Shown here one piece after another: positions 53,183-62,785 of a stretch of 64,000 nt of DNA. The notes under the pieces were generated by a model. That model was not told the DNA's origin, searched no databases, and was given only the letters and a program-made list of their open reading frames with translations. The number at the start of each line of letters is the position of its first letter. The stretch's first letter is position 1. Origin of the DNA: Stappia indica (GTDB lineage: Bacteria; Pseudomonadota; Alphaproteobacteria; Rhizobiales; Stappiaceae). Made by a program: the position numbers and the translations under genes. The DNA lies in NCBI RefSeq assembly GCF_020177335.1, contig NZ_JAIVMG010000001.1:620001-684000 (forward strand), given 5' to 3'.

Positions 53183-54208
53183 TCAGCCGTCCTTGTCGGC
53201 AACGCCGGCATCGGCGAAGGTCGCCATGCCGTCATGCACCTGCGTCGCTGCCTTGACGATGCCCGCCGCCAGCGCCGCGCCGGTGCCCTCGCCGAGCCGC
53301 ATGCCCATGTCCAGAAGCGGCGTCTTGCCCATGGTCTCCAGCGCGCGGCGATGTGCCGGCTCGGCCGAAACATGCCCGAACAGGCAATGGTCAAGCGCCG
53401 CCGGGTCCATGGCGTAAAGCACGGCAGCGGCAGCCGTCGTCACGAACCCATCGACGATCACCGGAATGCGCTGCAGGCGGGCGGCCAGCACGGCGCCGGC
53501 CATGGCGGCGATTTCCCGGCCGCCGACACGGCGCAGGATCTCCAGCGGATCGCGCTCACCGCCAATCCGGGCGACGGCTGCTTCCACCGCCGCACGCTTG
53601 CGCGCCATCCCGTCGGCATCGACGCCGGTGCCCGGGCCGACCCAATCGCCCGGCGCTCCGCCGAACAGCGCGGCAAAGACCGCAGCCGCCACGGTGGTGT
53701 TGGCGATCCCCATTTCGCCAAGGCACAGAAGATCGGTGCCACCGGCCACCGCCTCCATGCCGAAGGCCATGGTCGCGGCGCAATTCGCCTCATCGAAGGC
53801 ATCGTCCTCGGTGATATCGGGCGTCGGCATGTCGAGCGCCAGATCGAACACCTTCAGGCCAAGATCGTGGGCGATGCAAAGCTGATTGATCGCCGCCCCG
53901 CCTGCGGCGAAGTTTTCCACCATCTGCCGGGTGACCGAGGCGGGAAAGGCGGAAACGCCCTTGGCGGCGACGCCGTGATTGGCCGCGAAGATCGCCACCA
54001 GCGGGCGGGTGATCTTCGGGCGCCCCTGGCCGCTCCAGCCGGCAACCCATTCGGCCAGCTCTTCCAGGCGCCCGAGCGAGCCAGCGGGCTTGGTGAGCTG
54101 GGCATCGCGGGCGCGCGCCTCCTGCATCGCCTCTTCGTCCGGTCCGGGCATCTGCCGCACCAGGTTGCGGATATCATCGAACGGCAGGGCGGACGCGGAC
54201 AGGGACAT
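53183..54208 (-). CDS. cobT: Nicotinate-nucleotide-dimethylbenzimidazole phosphoribosyltransferase CobT
   Basis: A 341-aa enzyme that activates the lower ligand of cobalamin. Features are KPAGSLGRLEELAEWVAGW, FAANHGVAAKGVSAFP, LCLGEMGIANTTVAAAVFAALFG, GPGTGVD, and the C-terminal GMRLGEGTGAALAAGIVKAA with the catalytic Glu in GEGTGAA. It is divergent from cobS with 132 bp between starts. No cobalamin riboswitch could be recognised in that short gap. Confidence 0.96.
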   Translation of the reverse strand: MSLSASALPFDDIRNLVRQMPGPDEEAMQEARARDAQLTKPAGSLGRLEELAEWVAGWSGQGRPKITRPLVAIFAANHGVAAKGVSAFPASVTRQMVENFAAGGAAINQLCIAHDLGLKVFDLALDMPTPDITEDDAFDEANCAATMAFGMEAVAGGTDLLCLGEMGIANTTVAAAVFAALFGGAPGDWVGPGTGVDADGMARKRAAVEAAVARIGGERDPLEILRRVGGREIAAMAGAVLAARLQRIPVIVDGFVTTAAAAVLYAMDPAALDHCLFGHVSAEPAHRRALETMGKTPLLDMGMRLGEGTGAALAAGIVKAATQVHDGMATFADAGVADKDG

Positions 54209-54340
54209 TCATGCTCTCCGGGCAGGATCTGGGAACGGACGGCCGCAAACCGACTTTGCGGCATGCGGCGCGCCGATCTATAAACCGGCAGACCGGCACC
54301 GCAAAGACGAGCCGGCGAAAAAGCAGGGACAGCGCACCAA

Positions 54341-55168
54341 ATGCCGACCGATCAGTCTTGCTCCTCGGATCTTCCCCGCTGGTCGCCCGCCCTCCTCCTC
54401 GCCGACCTCGCCGGTACCGCCCGGTTCTTTTCGCGCCTGCCGATTCCCCGTCTTTCGCGCCGGGACGATCCGTCCGCACTGCCCGATTTCCGGCGCGCCG
54501 CCGCGCTCGCACCGCTTGCCGGCGGCCTGATCGCCCTGCCGGGCGTGCTTCTTTTTGCCGCGCTTTCCGCCACCGCCCTGCCCCTGCCGGCGGTGGCGCT
54601 GATCGCCCTTGGCCTCGGGATCGCCGTCACCGGCGCCCTGCATGAGGACGGCCTTGCCGATCTCTGCGACGGTTTCTTCGGTGGGGCAACGCCCGAGCGG
54701 CGTCTGGAAATCATGAAGGACAGCCGCATCGGCGCGTTCGGTACGCTGGCGCTGATCATCACCATCGGTCTCAAGGTCGTGCTTCTGGCCGGACTGGCGG
54801 CCCGATCCGGGCCGCTTGCCGCCGCACTCGGCTGGTGGATCGCCGAGGCCGGATCACGCGCGGTCATGGTGGCCCTGTGGCACCGCCTTCCGCCGGCCCG
54901 CCCCGGCGGCCTTGCAGCTCTCTGCGGCCAGCCGGACCGAACCGCGACGCTTGCCGCGCTTGGCCTTGGCGCTCTGGTCCTGTTGCCCGCAGCATACGTC
55001 TTTTCGCCGGCAGCGCTTTTCTTCGCGGCCGGGCTGGCCGGGCTGGTCGGCGTTCTGGTGGCGCGCCTTGCCCGCGCCAAGATCGGCGGACAAACTGGCG
55101 ACGTACTCGGGGCGACCCAGCAACTGGCCCTGCTCGCCGCGCTTGCCGGGTTCGGCGCGGTCGCGTGA
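54341..55168 (+). CDS. cobS: Adenosylcobinamide-GDP ribazoletransferase CobS/CobV
   Basis: A 275-aa membrane enzyme that joins alpha-ribazole to adenosylcobinamide-GDP, the last assembly step of cobalamin. FFSRLPIP near residue 30, ALHEDGLADLCDGFFGG and RLEIMKDSRIGAFGTLAL are diagnostic. Several hydrophobic helices follow, and the end has GQTGDVLGATQQL. It is divergent from cobT; together they give the lower-ligand part of the pathway. Confidence 0.95.
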   Translation: MPTDQSCSSDLPRWSPALLLADLAGTARFFSRLPIPRLSRRDDPSALPDFRRAAALAPLAGGLIALPGVLLFAALSATALPLPAVALIALGLGIAVTGALHEDGLADLCDGFFGGATPERRLEIMKDSRIGAFGTLALIITIGLKVVLLAGLAARSGPLAAALGWWIAEAGSRAVMVALWHRLPPARPGGLAALCGQPDRTATLAALGLGALVLLPAAYVFSPAALFFAAGLAGLVGVLVARLARAKIGGQTGDVLGATQQLALLAALAGFGAVA

Positions 55169-55260
55169 AAGCGCGCACCCTGTCCCGGCACCTCATCCCG
55201 TGCTAGGAAGACCCGACAACCGGCGCCTCTCCCGGCACGACGACCCAGGGCCTTTCGCAC

Positions 55261-56451
55261 ATGTCCTTGCCCCGCATTTCCTTCAGCCCGCGTCCGCGCG
55301 CCTGTCTTTCGGCGGCACTGCTGGCACTCGCACTGACGCTTGCGGCCTGTTCGGGGCGTCCGGGCGCGGGAAGCCTCGCCCTTTCCACCGCACCGGCGCC
55401 GGAGGCACAGGAACACACCATCCTGATCGCCACCACCCGCGAGCGCGACGACCGGCCCGGCACGTATTTCAACCGGGAGCGGGCCGACAAGATCGACTTC
55501 GCCCGCGCCACCGTTTCCATTCCCCCGACCCACAAGGCCGGCCAGATCGAGTGGCCGGCCAAGGCGCCGGGCAATCCGGAAACGGATTTCACCGTGCGGT
55601 CCGCCAGCTATATCGACGGGAAATCGGCCTTTCGCGCCGCGCTTGACAAGGAACTGGCCAAACGGCCGAAAGGCAAGCGGGAGGTGTTCGTCTTCATTCA
55701 CGGCTACAACACCCGCTTTCCCGAAGCGCTTTTCCGGATGGCGCAGCTGACCAGCGATTCCCGCTTGCCGCATGTGCCGGTGTTGTTCACCTGGGCCTCA
55801 GGCGGCGACGTCACCGACTATATCTATGACAACAACAGCGCCACCATCGCCCGCGACGCGCTGGAGGAGACCTTGCGCACGATTGCCGCCTCGAAGGCGG
55901 AAAAGATCAACATCCTGGCCCATTCCATGGGCAACTGGGCCTTGATGGAGACCGCCCGGCAGATCCGGATTTCCGGCAAGCCGCTGCCGCAGAGCAAGAT
56001 CGGCCTGTTCGCCATGGCCGCCCCCGATCTCGATGTCGACGTGTTCAAGGCCCAGCTTCGGCGCACCGGCAAGCCCGACCGCCCCTTCATTCTACTCGCA
56101 TCGAAGGACGACCGGGCGCTGAAGGCCTCCAGCCTCATCGCCGGCGGCAAGCAGCGGGTCGGCGCCTATGACAACGAAGAAGAGCTGGCCGAACTCGGGG
56201 TCACGGTCGTCGACCTGACGCAGATCGAATCCCTCGACGCGGCCCACCACGGCAAGTTTGCCCAGCTTGCCCAACTCGCGCCGGAGTTCCGCAAGATGCT
56301 GGCCGGACAGGGCCGCCGGGAAAGCGGTGGCGGATCCGAGTTTGGTGTCGACAGCGTCGGCGATGTGGTCGGCTCGACCGCCAAGGCGGCGGTCACCTTG
56401 CCGCTGAAGATCTTGACCGCACCGATCACCATCTTTTCCGGTGCGCAATAG
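55261..56451 (+). CDS. Alpha/beta hydrolase (DUF900), probable lipoprotein
   Basis: A 396-aa exported hydrolase. The N-terminal CLSAALLALALTLAAC gives a lipobox cysteine at residue 30. The DUF900 domain has VFVFIHGYNTRFPEALFR, VLFTWASGGDVTDY and the nucleophile elbow AHSMGNWAL with Ser as active residue; AAPDLDVDVF holds the probable Asp. The C-terminal 70 residues are glycine-rich with a hydrophobic segment (AAVTLPLKILTAPITIF). The substrate is unknown; the relatives are esterase- or lipase-like. Confidence 0.88.
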   Translation: MSLPRISFSPRPRACLSAALLALALTLAACSGRPGAGSLALSTAPAPEAQEHTILIATTRERDDRPGTYFNRERADKIDFARATVSIPPTHKAGQIEWPAKAPGNPETDFTVRSASYIDGKSAFRAALDKELAKRPKGKREVFVFIHGYNTRFPEALFRMAQLTSDSRLPHVPVLFTWASGGDVTDYIYDNNSATIARDALEETLRTIAASKAEKINILAHSMGNWALMETARQIRISGKPLPQSKIGLFAMAAPDLDVDVFKAQLRRTGKPDRPFILLASKDDRALKASSLIAGGKQRVGAYDNEEELAELGVTVVDLTQIESLDAAHHGKFAQLAQLAPEFRKMLAGQGRRESGGGSEFGVDSVGDVVGSTAKAAVTLPLKILTAPITIFSGAQ

Positions 56452-56501
56452 CGCCCCACATAACGGGCGTGCCACCAGCGAACGAGACCTGCGGAGCGTT
56501 G

Positions 56502-56684
56502 ATGAGTGAAATCCAAAGTCCTTGCGTCGATATCTGCCAGATCGACGCCACAAGCGGCTTGTGCACCGGCTGCCGGCGCACGCTTGACGAAATCGCCACC
56601 TGGGGCAGCTTGAGCGACGGCGAGCGCGCGCGCATCATGGGCGAGCTGCCCGCGCGTGCCGAACGGCTGCGGGCGGCGGGCTGA
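56502..56684 (+). CDS. DUF1289 family small Fe-S-like protein
   Basis: A 60-aa protein with the DUF1289 cysteine pattern SPCVDICQID then GLCTGCRRTLDEIATW. Four cysteines (C-x3-C, C-x2-C) are likely metal ligands. The start at 56502 follows GGAGCG. Its stop TGA shares a base with the ATG of the next gene, so the two are coupled. The role of DUF1289 is not known. Confidence 0.9.
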   Translation: MSEIQSPCVDICQIDATSGLCTGCRRTLDEIATWGSLSDGERARIMGELPARAERLRAAG

Positions 56685-57397
56685 TGTTTCGTGGCAAGCT
56701 GGCCGGGACGCTGGTCGTCGCCGTTCTGATCGTGGTGATGCTGGGCGCGCTGATCGCCTTTTTCTCCAGCGCCCCCGCGCCGGGCGGCACCATCGACCTT
56801 TCCGACAAGGGACCGCGCATGGTGGCGCTGATCGCGCTGCTGGTGGTGTTTCTCGGCTCGTTGCTGGCCGCGCCGCCGTCGATCCCCACGCTGCTGCGTT
56901 CGATCGTCGTCTGGTGCAGCCTCGCGCTCCTGCTGGTCGCCGGCTACAGCTACCGCTCCGAGTTGGAGACCATCGGCCGGCGCATGCTGGCGACCCTGAT
57001 GCCCGGCATGGCCGTCAGCGATGCCGGCGGAACCATCACCGTGGTGCGCGACCGATCGCGCCACTACCGTATCCAGGCACAGGTCAACGGTGCACCGGTC
57101 ACCTTCATGTTCGATACCGGCGCCTCCGCCCTCACCCTGACCCATGCGGACGCACAGGCCGCCGGCTTCGATACCGCACGCCTGTCCTATACCGTGCCCG
57201 TTTCCACCGCCAATGGCATGGCGCAGGTGGCTGTGGTGCGGATCGACAGCCTGTCCATCGGCACCCTGACGCTCACCGGCCTCAGGGCCTATGTGGCCCG
57301 CGACGGCGCGCTGGAGACCAGCCTGTTCGGCATGTCCGCACTCGACCGGCTGAAAAGCTGGCGGGTGGAGGGAGACCGGTTGCTGCTGGAACCGTAG
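56684..57397 (+). CDS. Membrane-anchored clan AA aspartic protease (TIGR02281-like)
   Basis: A 237-aa protein with three N-terminal membrane helices (about 6-28, 45-64 and 70-88) and a retropepsin-like domain in the periplasm. The catalytic motif is FMFDTGASALTLTHADA, followed by VSTANGMAQVAVVRIDSLSIG and LFGMSALDRLKSW near the end. One aspartate per chain means it must dimerise. It is coupled to the DUF1289 gene. Substrate unknown. Confidence 0.9.
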   Translation: MFRGKLAGTLVVAVLIVVMLGALIAFFSSAPAPGGTIDLSDKGPRMVALIALLVVFLGSLLAAPPSIPTLLRSIVVWCSLALLLVAGYSYRSELETIGRRMLATLMPGMAVSDAGGTITVVRDRSRHYRIQAQVNGAPVTFMFDTGASALTLTHADAQAAGFDTARLSYTVPVSTANGMAQVAVVRIDSLSIGTLTLTGLRAYVARDGALETSLFGMSALDRLKSWRVEGDRLLLEP

Positions 57398-57408
57398 CGA
57401 ATTTCGCG

Positions 57409-58239
57409 TCAGCCCCACAGGCTCCAGGCGAAGCGGGCGGCCACGGTCAGCAGGAACAGGCCGAAGAACACCTCAAGCTGGCGCCGGGGCAGCGCATGGG
57501 CGATCTTCACGCCGAACGGCGCGGCGAAGGTGGTGACCGGGATGATCAGCGCGACGCCGAGCAGATTGACATAGCCGAGCGAAAACGCCGGCAGGTCCGC
57601 ATGTCCCCACCCGGCCCAGACCATGCCAATGACGCCGGGGATGGAGATCAGCACACCGGTGCCGGACGAGGTTGCCACCGCCTGGTGGATCGGGCGGCCG
57701 TAAAGGGTCATGAAGGTGTTGTTCATGACGCCGCCGCCGATGCCCATCAGCGTTGAGAAGAAGCCGATAAGCGCGCCGCACACCGGCCGGATCGGATTGC
57801 CGGGAATGTCGCTGCCAAGCCGCCAGCTTTCGCGGTTGAACAGCATCCGCAGGCCGACGACCACGGCAATGCCGGCAAAGATCGCCTTGAGCCCGTCGCC
57901 GGAAACATAGGCGGCGACAAGGCTCGCCGCCACGACGCCGACCGGCACCGGGATCAGCCAGCTTTTCAGCAAAGACAGATCGACGGCGCCGCGTTTCTTG
58001 TGCGCCAGGAACGAACGGAGCGAGGTGGGCACGATGATGCCGAGCGAGGTGGCGACGGACACATGCATCCGCACCGATTCATCGACGCCAAGCCAGGTGA
58101 GGAACTGATAGAGGACCGGCACCAGCACCGCGCCGCCGCCAATGCCGAACAGCCCGGCGAGCAGACCGGCGACCGCGCCGGACGCCAGCAACGCAAGCAC
58201 GAGGCCGATCACCTCGCCATTGATCGACGACAAATCCAT
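57409..58239 (-). CDS. Sulfite exporter TauE/SafE (TSUP) family protein
   Basis: A 276-aa membrane protein with about eight helices in two repeats. The GLFGIGGGAVLVPVLY and FFSTLMGIGGGVMNN glycine signatures are diagnostic. The ATG at 58239 follows GGGGGGA; an earlier ATG lacks a ribosome-binding site. The family exports sulfoacetate, sulfite or other organosulfur anions; the substrate here is not known. It converges with the aspartic protease (11-bp gap). Confidence 0.92.
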   Translation of the reverse strand: MDLSSINGEVIGLVLALLASGAVAGLLAGLFGIGGGAVLVPVLYQFLTWLGVDESVRMHVSVATSLGIIVPTSLRSFLAHKKRGAVDLSLLKSWLIPVPVGVVAASLVAAYVSGDGLKAIFAGIAVVVGLRMLFNRESWRLGSDIPGNPIRPVCGALIGFFSTLMGIGGGVMNNTFMTLYGRPIHQAVATSSGTGVLISIPGVIGMVWAGWGHADLPAFSLGYVNLLGVALIIPVTTFAAPFGVKIAHALPRRQLEVFFGLFLLTVAARFAWSLWG

Positions 58240-58451
58240 ACGTCCCCCCAATGCCATGAAGGCAGGCTACCGGCGGAAATGCCGCGCCCGCAAAGAACCC
58301 CGTGTCGCTCCACCCCGGTGGAGACCACGCGCCCCCTAACTGGCCCAGCGCGCCGGTTTTGTCCAGCAGGCGACGGGACAGCGAATGTCTTCATGAGCAT
58401 CCGGGGCAGGAAGGAAGGGCCGATGCCCCGTGGGCGAGGACAACGCCCGCC

Positions 58452-59483
58452 TCAGGCGGAGACCGGCTCCGGCCCACGCTCCATGGCGGCGCCGGCGCGG
58501 GCGATTTCCGCCAGCGCACCATCCAGCACCTCGATCCCGGCGCCAGGAGCAACCGCATCCACCGTCATCCGCCGGCGCCAGCCGCGCGCGCCCGGCACCC
58601 CGTGGAACAGGCCGAGCATGTGGCGGGCGATCTGATTGACCCGCAGGCCCGCCGCCAACCGCTCGCGCATATACGGCCGGAATGCCTCGATGACCGCGTG
58701 TCTGTCTTCCGCCGGATCGGGCAGCCCGTGCAGCCGGCTGTCGACCCGCGCCAGTTGCCAGGGGTCGTGGTAGGCCGCCCGGCCGAGCATCACCCCGTCG
58801 ACATGGGCAAGATGCGCTTCCGCCGCCGCCAAGGTGGCAATGCCGCCGTTGATGCCGATGTAAAGATCCGGCAGGCGCTGCTTCAGCCGATAAACCCGGT
58901 CGTAGTCGAGCGGCGGGATGTCCCGGTTTTCCTTGGGCGACAGCCCCTTCAGCCATGCCTTGCGGGCATGGACCCACAGCGCGTCGACGCCAACGGCAAC
59001 CAGCCTGTCCGCCATGGCATCGAGCGCCGGTTCCGGGTCCTGGTCATCGACGCCAATGCGGCATTTCACCGTCACCGGGATATCGACCACCGCCTTCATG
59101 GCGGCAACGCACTCCGCGACCAGTTCCGGCTCGCGCATCAGACAGGCGCCGAAGCGGCCCGATTGCACCCGGTCGGACGGGCAGCCGACGTTGAGGTTGA
59201 CCTCGTCATAGCCGAAGTCGGCGACAATCCGCGCGGCCCGCGCCAGCTCATCCGGATCGGAGCCGCCAAGCTGGCAGGCAAGCGGATGCTCGATGTCGCT
59301 GAAGCCAAGAAGCCGCTCCCGGTCGCCATGCACCACCGCCGCGGCCGCCACCATCTCCGTATAGAGCAGCGCCTTGCGGCTCAGGTGACGGTGAAACACC
59401 CGGCATTCCCGATCGGTCCATTCCATCATCGGCGCAACGCTTAGCTGCACATCGTCGTATAATCTAGTTCTCATTCCAGGCAT
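58452..59483 (-). CDS. dusA: tRNA-dihydrouridine synthase DusA
   Basis: A 343-aa FMN enzyme that reduces uridines in the D-loop (U20/U20a) of tRNA. LSVAPMMEWTDRECRVFHR is the N-terminal signature. The catalytic Cys lies in GRFGACLM after NVGCPSDRVQSG. INGGIATLAAAEAHL and DGVMLGRAAYHDPW bind FMN phosphate. The start at 59483 is chosen; an ATG at 59474 is equally possible. Everything upstream (to the right) is of lower GC and catabolic content, and the 5' end of dusA is a known target of some genomic-island integrases. Confidence 0.95.
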   Translation of the reverse strand: MPGMRTRLYDDVQLSVAPMMEWTDRECRVFHRHLSRKALLYTEMVAAAAVVHGDRERLLGFSDIEHPLACQLGGSDPDELARAARIVADFGYDEVNLNVGCPSDRVQSGRFGACLMREPELVAECVAAMKAVVDIPVTVKCRIGVDDQDPEPALDAMADRLVAVGVDALWVHARKAWLKGLSPKENRDIPPLDYDRVYRLKQRLPDLYIGINGGIATLAAAEAHLAHVDGVMLGRAAYHDPWQLARVDSRLHGLPDPAEDRHAVIEAFRPYMRERLAAGLRVNQIARHMLGLFHGVPGARGWRRRMTVDAVAPGAGIEVLDGALAEIARAGAAMERGPEPVSA

Positions 59484-59553
59484 GGCACTTACAGAAACTT
59501 TCTCACGTCGGATGCGTCGCGCGAAACCGTTATATTCAGAGACGCAACATCCG

Positions 59554-59573
59554 TGCACCACAAAAGTGGTGCA
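59554..59573. promoter_or_regulatory. Perfect hairpin upstream of dusA
   Basis: TGCACCAC-AAAA-GTGGTGCA gives an 8-bp stem with a 4-base loop, 71 bp upstream of the dusA start. It could be an operator or a transcript end. The 223-bp gap 59484-59706 otherwise holds no convincing gene. Confidence 0.5.
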
Positions 59574-59670
59574 GAAATGACCTCTCGTGGTGCTGCCCGA
59601 TTGGCAAGTGCCGTTGACGTGCCCCCCGTCCCTGGATCGCCCCGAACCGGCCCCTCCGGAGGGTCTGGCT

Positions 59671-59691
59671 CATCGGCGGAAACCGCCGATG
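59671..59691. terminator. Perfect hairpin downstream of the TRAP operon
   Basis: CATCGGCGG-AAA-CCGCCGATG forms a 9-bp stem just past the TRAP large permease stop. Another short palindrome (CCCTCCGGAGGG) adjoins. There is no T-run on the minus strand, so termination by this hairpin is uncertain. Confidence 0.5.
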
Positions 59692-59706
59692 CGCCTTTCA
59701 TGCGCG

Positions 59707-61023
59707 TTAGCGGCTCATCATCGTGTCCGGCAGCCACGTCACGATCTGCGGGAAAGAAAACAGCAGAACGACGGTGACCATCTCGATGGCGACGAACCAG
59801 AGCGCGCCCCGGAACACGTCCGGCAAGGGCGTCTCCCGGTCGATCCCTGCGATCACGAAACAGTTCAGCCCCACTGGAGGCGTGATCAGTCCGATCTCAC
59901 ACATCTTGACGCAGAGAATGCCGAACCAGATCGGATCGAAGCCGAGGCCCGAAATGGTCGGAAAAACAATCGGAAGCGTAATCACCATCATCGAAAACGC
60001 ATCCAGAAACATCCCCAGAGGAATGTAGGCCAGCAGCAGAATGGCGACGATGAGGTAAGGCGAGATGCCGCTTTGCGTGATCGCACCGGCAATCATTTGC
60101 GGGATCTGAACGAGGGTGAGAAAATAGCTGAAGATGCCAGCCCCGATCATGATGAACAGGATCATCACCGTGGTCGTCGCGGTCGAACGGAAGCTTTCAG
60201 AGAGCGCGCCCCCGAGGTTTCCACGCGCGGACTTCGCCAGAAGCAGCATCACAAACGCTGCAAGCGCCCCGATTGCCCCGGCCTCGGTGGGGGTCACCAG
60301 CCCGAGGTAGATCCCGCCGAGAACAATCAGGAAGAGCACCACAACCTGCCACGCCTGCGTCGTGGCCGAAAGCCGCTCCGCCCAGGGGGCTCGGGCCGCA
60401 CGGGTGGACCTGTCCTGCACCTTGTGACCGATCAACGCCACGCCAAGCATGAAGGCGACCGTCGTGATGAGGCCGGGCACGAAACCGGCGATCAGCATCT
60501 TGCCTGCCGAAACCTCGGTCAGCGCCGCATAGAAGATCAGCAACACCGAGGGCGGGATCAGGACACCCAAAACGCCGCCCGCGGCAACCGCACCCGCCGC
60601 AAGACGGCGATCATAGCCCTTCGCCTTCATTTCAGGGATGGCAACGGCCCCCACGGTGGCCGCAGTGGCAACGGAGGAGCCAGAGGTCGCGGCAAAGCCC
60701 GCCGAGGTCAGAATGCTCGCCATGGCAAGACCGCCAGGCAAATGGCCGACCCATTTGTTGGCCACGTGAAAGAGGCGTTTCCCGACCTGTGCATGATGGG
60801 CGAAGGCGCCCATCAGGATGAACAGCGGGATCACGGTGAGCGCGTAATTCGCCGTGTGAATAAAAGAAAAGGACTTCAATCGGGCGAGCAAAAAGCCCGC
60901 ATCTTCGACCATGATGATGCCGAAAGCCCCGGACAGCGCCAAGGCGGCAAAAACCGGTGTGCCAAGCGCCAAGAGGAGAAAGATCAGCCCGACGGCGAGC
61001 ACCGTGATGGGGATCACATCCAT
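59707..61023 (-). CDS. TRAP transporter large permease (DctM family)
   Basis: A 438-aa membrane protein with about 12 helices, the ion-coupled channel part of a TRAP uptake system. ALALSGAFGIIMVEDAGFLL, HHAQVGKRLFHVANKWVGHLPGGLA (key G-x-L-A), FAATSGSSVATAATVG and GGVLGVLIPPSVLLI are typical. The C terminus has GLITPPVGLNCFVI. The ATG at 61023 is chosen over a longer frame. It lies 87 bp after the small permease in the order SBP, small, large. Confidence 0.94.
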   Translation of the reverse strand: MDVIPITVLAVGLIFLLLALGTPVFAALALSGAFGIIMVEDAGFLLARLKSFSFIHTANYALTVIPLFILMGAFAHHAQVGKRLFHVANKWVGHLPGGLAMASILTSAGFAATSGSSVATAATVGAVAIPEMKAKGYDRRLAAGAVAAGGVLGVLIPPSVLLIFYAALTEVSAGKMLIAGFVPGLITTVAFMLGVALIGHKVQDRSTRAARAPWAERLSATTQAWQVVVLFLIVLGGIYLGLVTPTEAGAIGALAAFVMLLLAKSARGNLGGALSESFRSTATTTVMILFIMIGAGIFSYFLTLVQIPQMIAGAITQSGISPYLIVAILLLAYIPLGMFLDAFSMMVITLPIVFPTISGLGFDPIWFGILCVKMCEIGLITPPVGLNCFVIAGIDRETPLPDVFRGALWFVAIEMVTVVLLFSFPQIVTWLPDTMMSR

Positions 61024-61110
61024 TGTCGATGTCCTGTTGTTGTGAGGTACATCGCCCGCCGCCATGCAATCGCGACCGCGCCGGGCGAAGCACGTGAACC
61101 TGTCTGGACC

Positions 61111-61638
61111 CTAGTGCAACTCGGACGGAACGCGGGTCGCTGTCGGTGCGGCGACCTGTTTCAACGCGATGCGCAAGGCATGGACCACGGCTTGCAGAGC
61201 GGCGAACCAAAGTCCCGCAGCGACCGCGATCTTGGCCCACCAGATCGGCACCTGGAAATAGCCCCAGCGGAACTCGCGGATCGAGAACGAATAGATCGCT
61301 TCCTGTGTCGCGGGCCATGCCAGCATGACAAACGTCAGCCCCGCGAACAGCCACGCCAGAGACGTGCAGCCACGTGACCAGGGCCTTGGCAGCGCATCGG
61401 TCATCATCGTCACCCGGATATGCCCATCGTCGAGCAAGGTGGCCCCAAGACCCATGAAGACCACCATCACCATGGACATTTCCGTCATTTCGAAAAGTCC
61501 CGGCACGGCACGTCCGAAGGTGGCGCGGGCCACCACATCCAATGTGATGGCCACCATCATGAAGGCAAGAAAGCTCAATGCCACCCATGATGTGAGCCGC
61601 GAAACCCCGTCGAGCAGGCGGTTCAGGCGCGCCAACAT
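61111..61638 (-). CDS. TRAP transporter small permease (DctQ family)
   Basis: A 175-aa membrane protein with four helices. The DctQ features are SFLAFMMVAITLDVVARATFG, TEMSMVMVVFMGLGATLLDDGHIRV in pieces, and WFAALQAVVHALRIA near the end. It joins the large permease to the binding protein. It starts 3 bp after the SBP stop. Confidence 0.92.
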   Translation of the reverse strand: MLARLNRLLDGVSRLTSWVALSFLAFMMVAITLDVVARATFGRAVPGLFEMTEMSMVMVVFMGLGATLLDDGHIRVTMMTDALPRPWSRGCTSLAWLFAGLTFVMLAWPATQEAIYSFSIREFRWGYFQVPIWWAKIAVAAGLWFAALQAVVHALRIALKQVAAPTATRVPSELH

Positions 61639-61641
61639 GGC

Positions 61642-62727
61642 TTACAGGTCTGCCGCGATTTCGACCGGACGCTTCATTGTCCCGGTGCCCGCATGGCGCG
61701 AGATGGCCTCTTCCACGACCTCCTGCATGGCCTCGCCATTGATGCCGTTCGGCCCGGCAACCGTCTCGATCCATTTATCGACCTGAGCCGGCTGAACCGT
61801 GGCTTTGGCCTTGGCCTTTTCCTCGTCAGACAGTGCGGTCAACGTGACGCCTTCGGCGAGAGCCTTTTGCACGTAGTCGGCCAATGCCTTGTTGTAGATC
61901 TCCGCGAATTTGCCCGCGTAGAGCTCATTGGCCAGATCGGTGCAGACCTGTTGATGGGCGGCCGGCAGCCCGTCCCAGACGCGCCGGCTCATGACCGTCA
62001 CCGCAGGCGCATGCGGACCATCACCGATGTCATGGAAATTCGGGGCGATCTCGTGGAGCTTGTAGGCCACGGCGGTCACGAAATCGAACCCGTAGACGCC
62101 ATCGAGCACGCCGCGCTCAAGCGCCTGATACACTTCGCCCGCCGCCATCGGCACAGCGATACCGCCAAAGCTCTCGATCACATCGGTGGCCACACCATAG
62201 GCGCGGATTTTCTTGCCCTTGAGATCGGCAAGCGAGGTGATCGGCTCACGCAGGATCAGCGGCGCGTAGTTCCAGTTGGTCCAGTAAAGCACCTTGGAGC
62301 GATGCCGATCTTCCCATTCCTGGCGCAGCGGCGCGAAGTTTTCGTACACGTCGCGGCACACCAGCTGCAATTCATCGGCGCGCTCCATGCGGAAATACCA
62401 TTCAAGCCCGCGGGTGACCGGCAGTTCGGCCTGGTAATAGCCCGGCGAAATCAGGGTTGCGTCGCTCGTCCCATCGCGCACCGCGCCAAGATGCTCGCCC
62501 ACCTTGTTGAGGCTTCCGGCCCAGTAATATTTCATACCGATTTCGCCGTTGGTGCGCTTCTCCAGTTCCTCAAAGAACCAGCGATCAATCCAGGACGGTC
62601 CGGCGGTTTCGCTCACATAGCTGTCGAATTTCAGCGATGTCGCCGCATGCGCCAAACCGGGCAGGCTCGAGAGAATTCCGGCTCCAGCCAGTGCACCCGT
62701 CGCTTTCAGAAAATCACGTCTTCTCAT
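61642..62727 (-). CDS. TRAP transporter substrate-binding protein (DctP family)
   Basis: A 361-aa periplasmic binding protein with a Tat-like signal (MRRRDFLKATGALAGAG). DctP motifs include EELEKRTNGEIGMKYYWAGSL, and the ligand-pocket arginine segment LKGKKIRAYGVATDVIE, followed by YQALERGVLDGVYGFD. The natural substrate is a carboxylate. GGAGGAG precedes the ATG. The ligase gene is 58 bp upstream, so uptake and CoA activation of the same acid are likely linked. Confidence 0.94.
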   Translation of the reverse strand: MRRRDFLKATGALAGAGILSSLPGLAHAATSLKFDSYVSETAGPSWIDRWFFEELEKRTNGEIGMKYYWAGSLNKVGEHLGAVRDGTSDATLISPGYYQAELPVTRGLEWYFRMERADELQLVCRDVYENFAPLRQEWEDRHRSKVLYWTNWNYAPLILREPITSLADLKGKKIRAYGVATDVIESFGGIAVPMAAGEVYQALERGVLDGVYGFDFVTAVAYKLHEIAPNFHDIGDGPHAPAVTVMSRRVWDGLPAAHQQVCTDLANELYAGKFAEIYNKALADYVQKALAEGVTLTALSDEEKAKAKATVQPAQVDKWIETVAGPNGINGEAMQEVVEEAISRHAGTGTMKRPVEIAADL

Positions 62728-62785
62728 GGCGTTTTCTCCTCCAGTGAGACCGAGCTCCTCCGGCCCGGTTCTCTTGTTTTCCGGT

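Noticed and set aside
54209..54340. A cobalamin riboswitch between cobT and cobS
   Set aside because: The gap is only 132 bp and no B12-box-like sequence was found; both strands would be too short for the full element.
59587..61377. A 596-codon plus-strand frame opposite the TRAP permeases
   Set aside because: His/Arg/Asp-rich shadow of two clear membrane proteins; no hydrophobic helix of its own.
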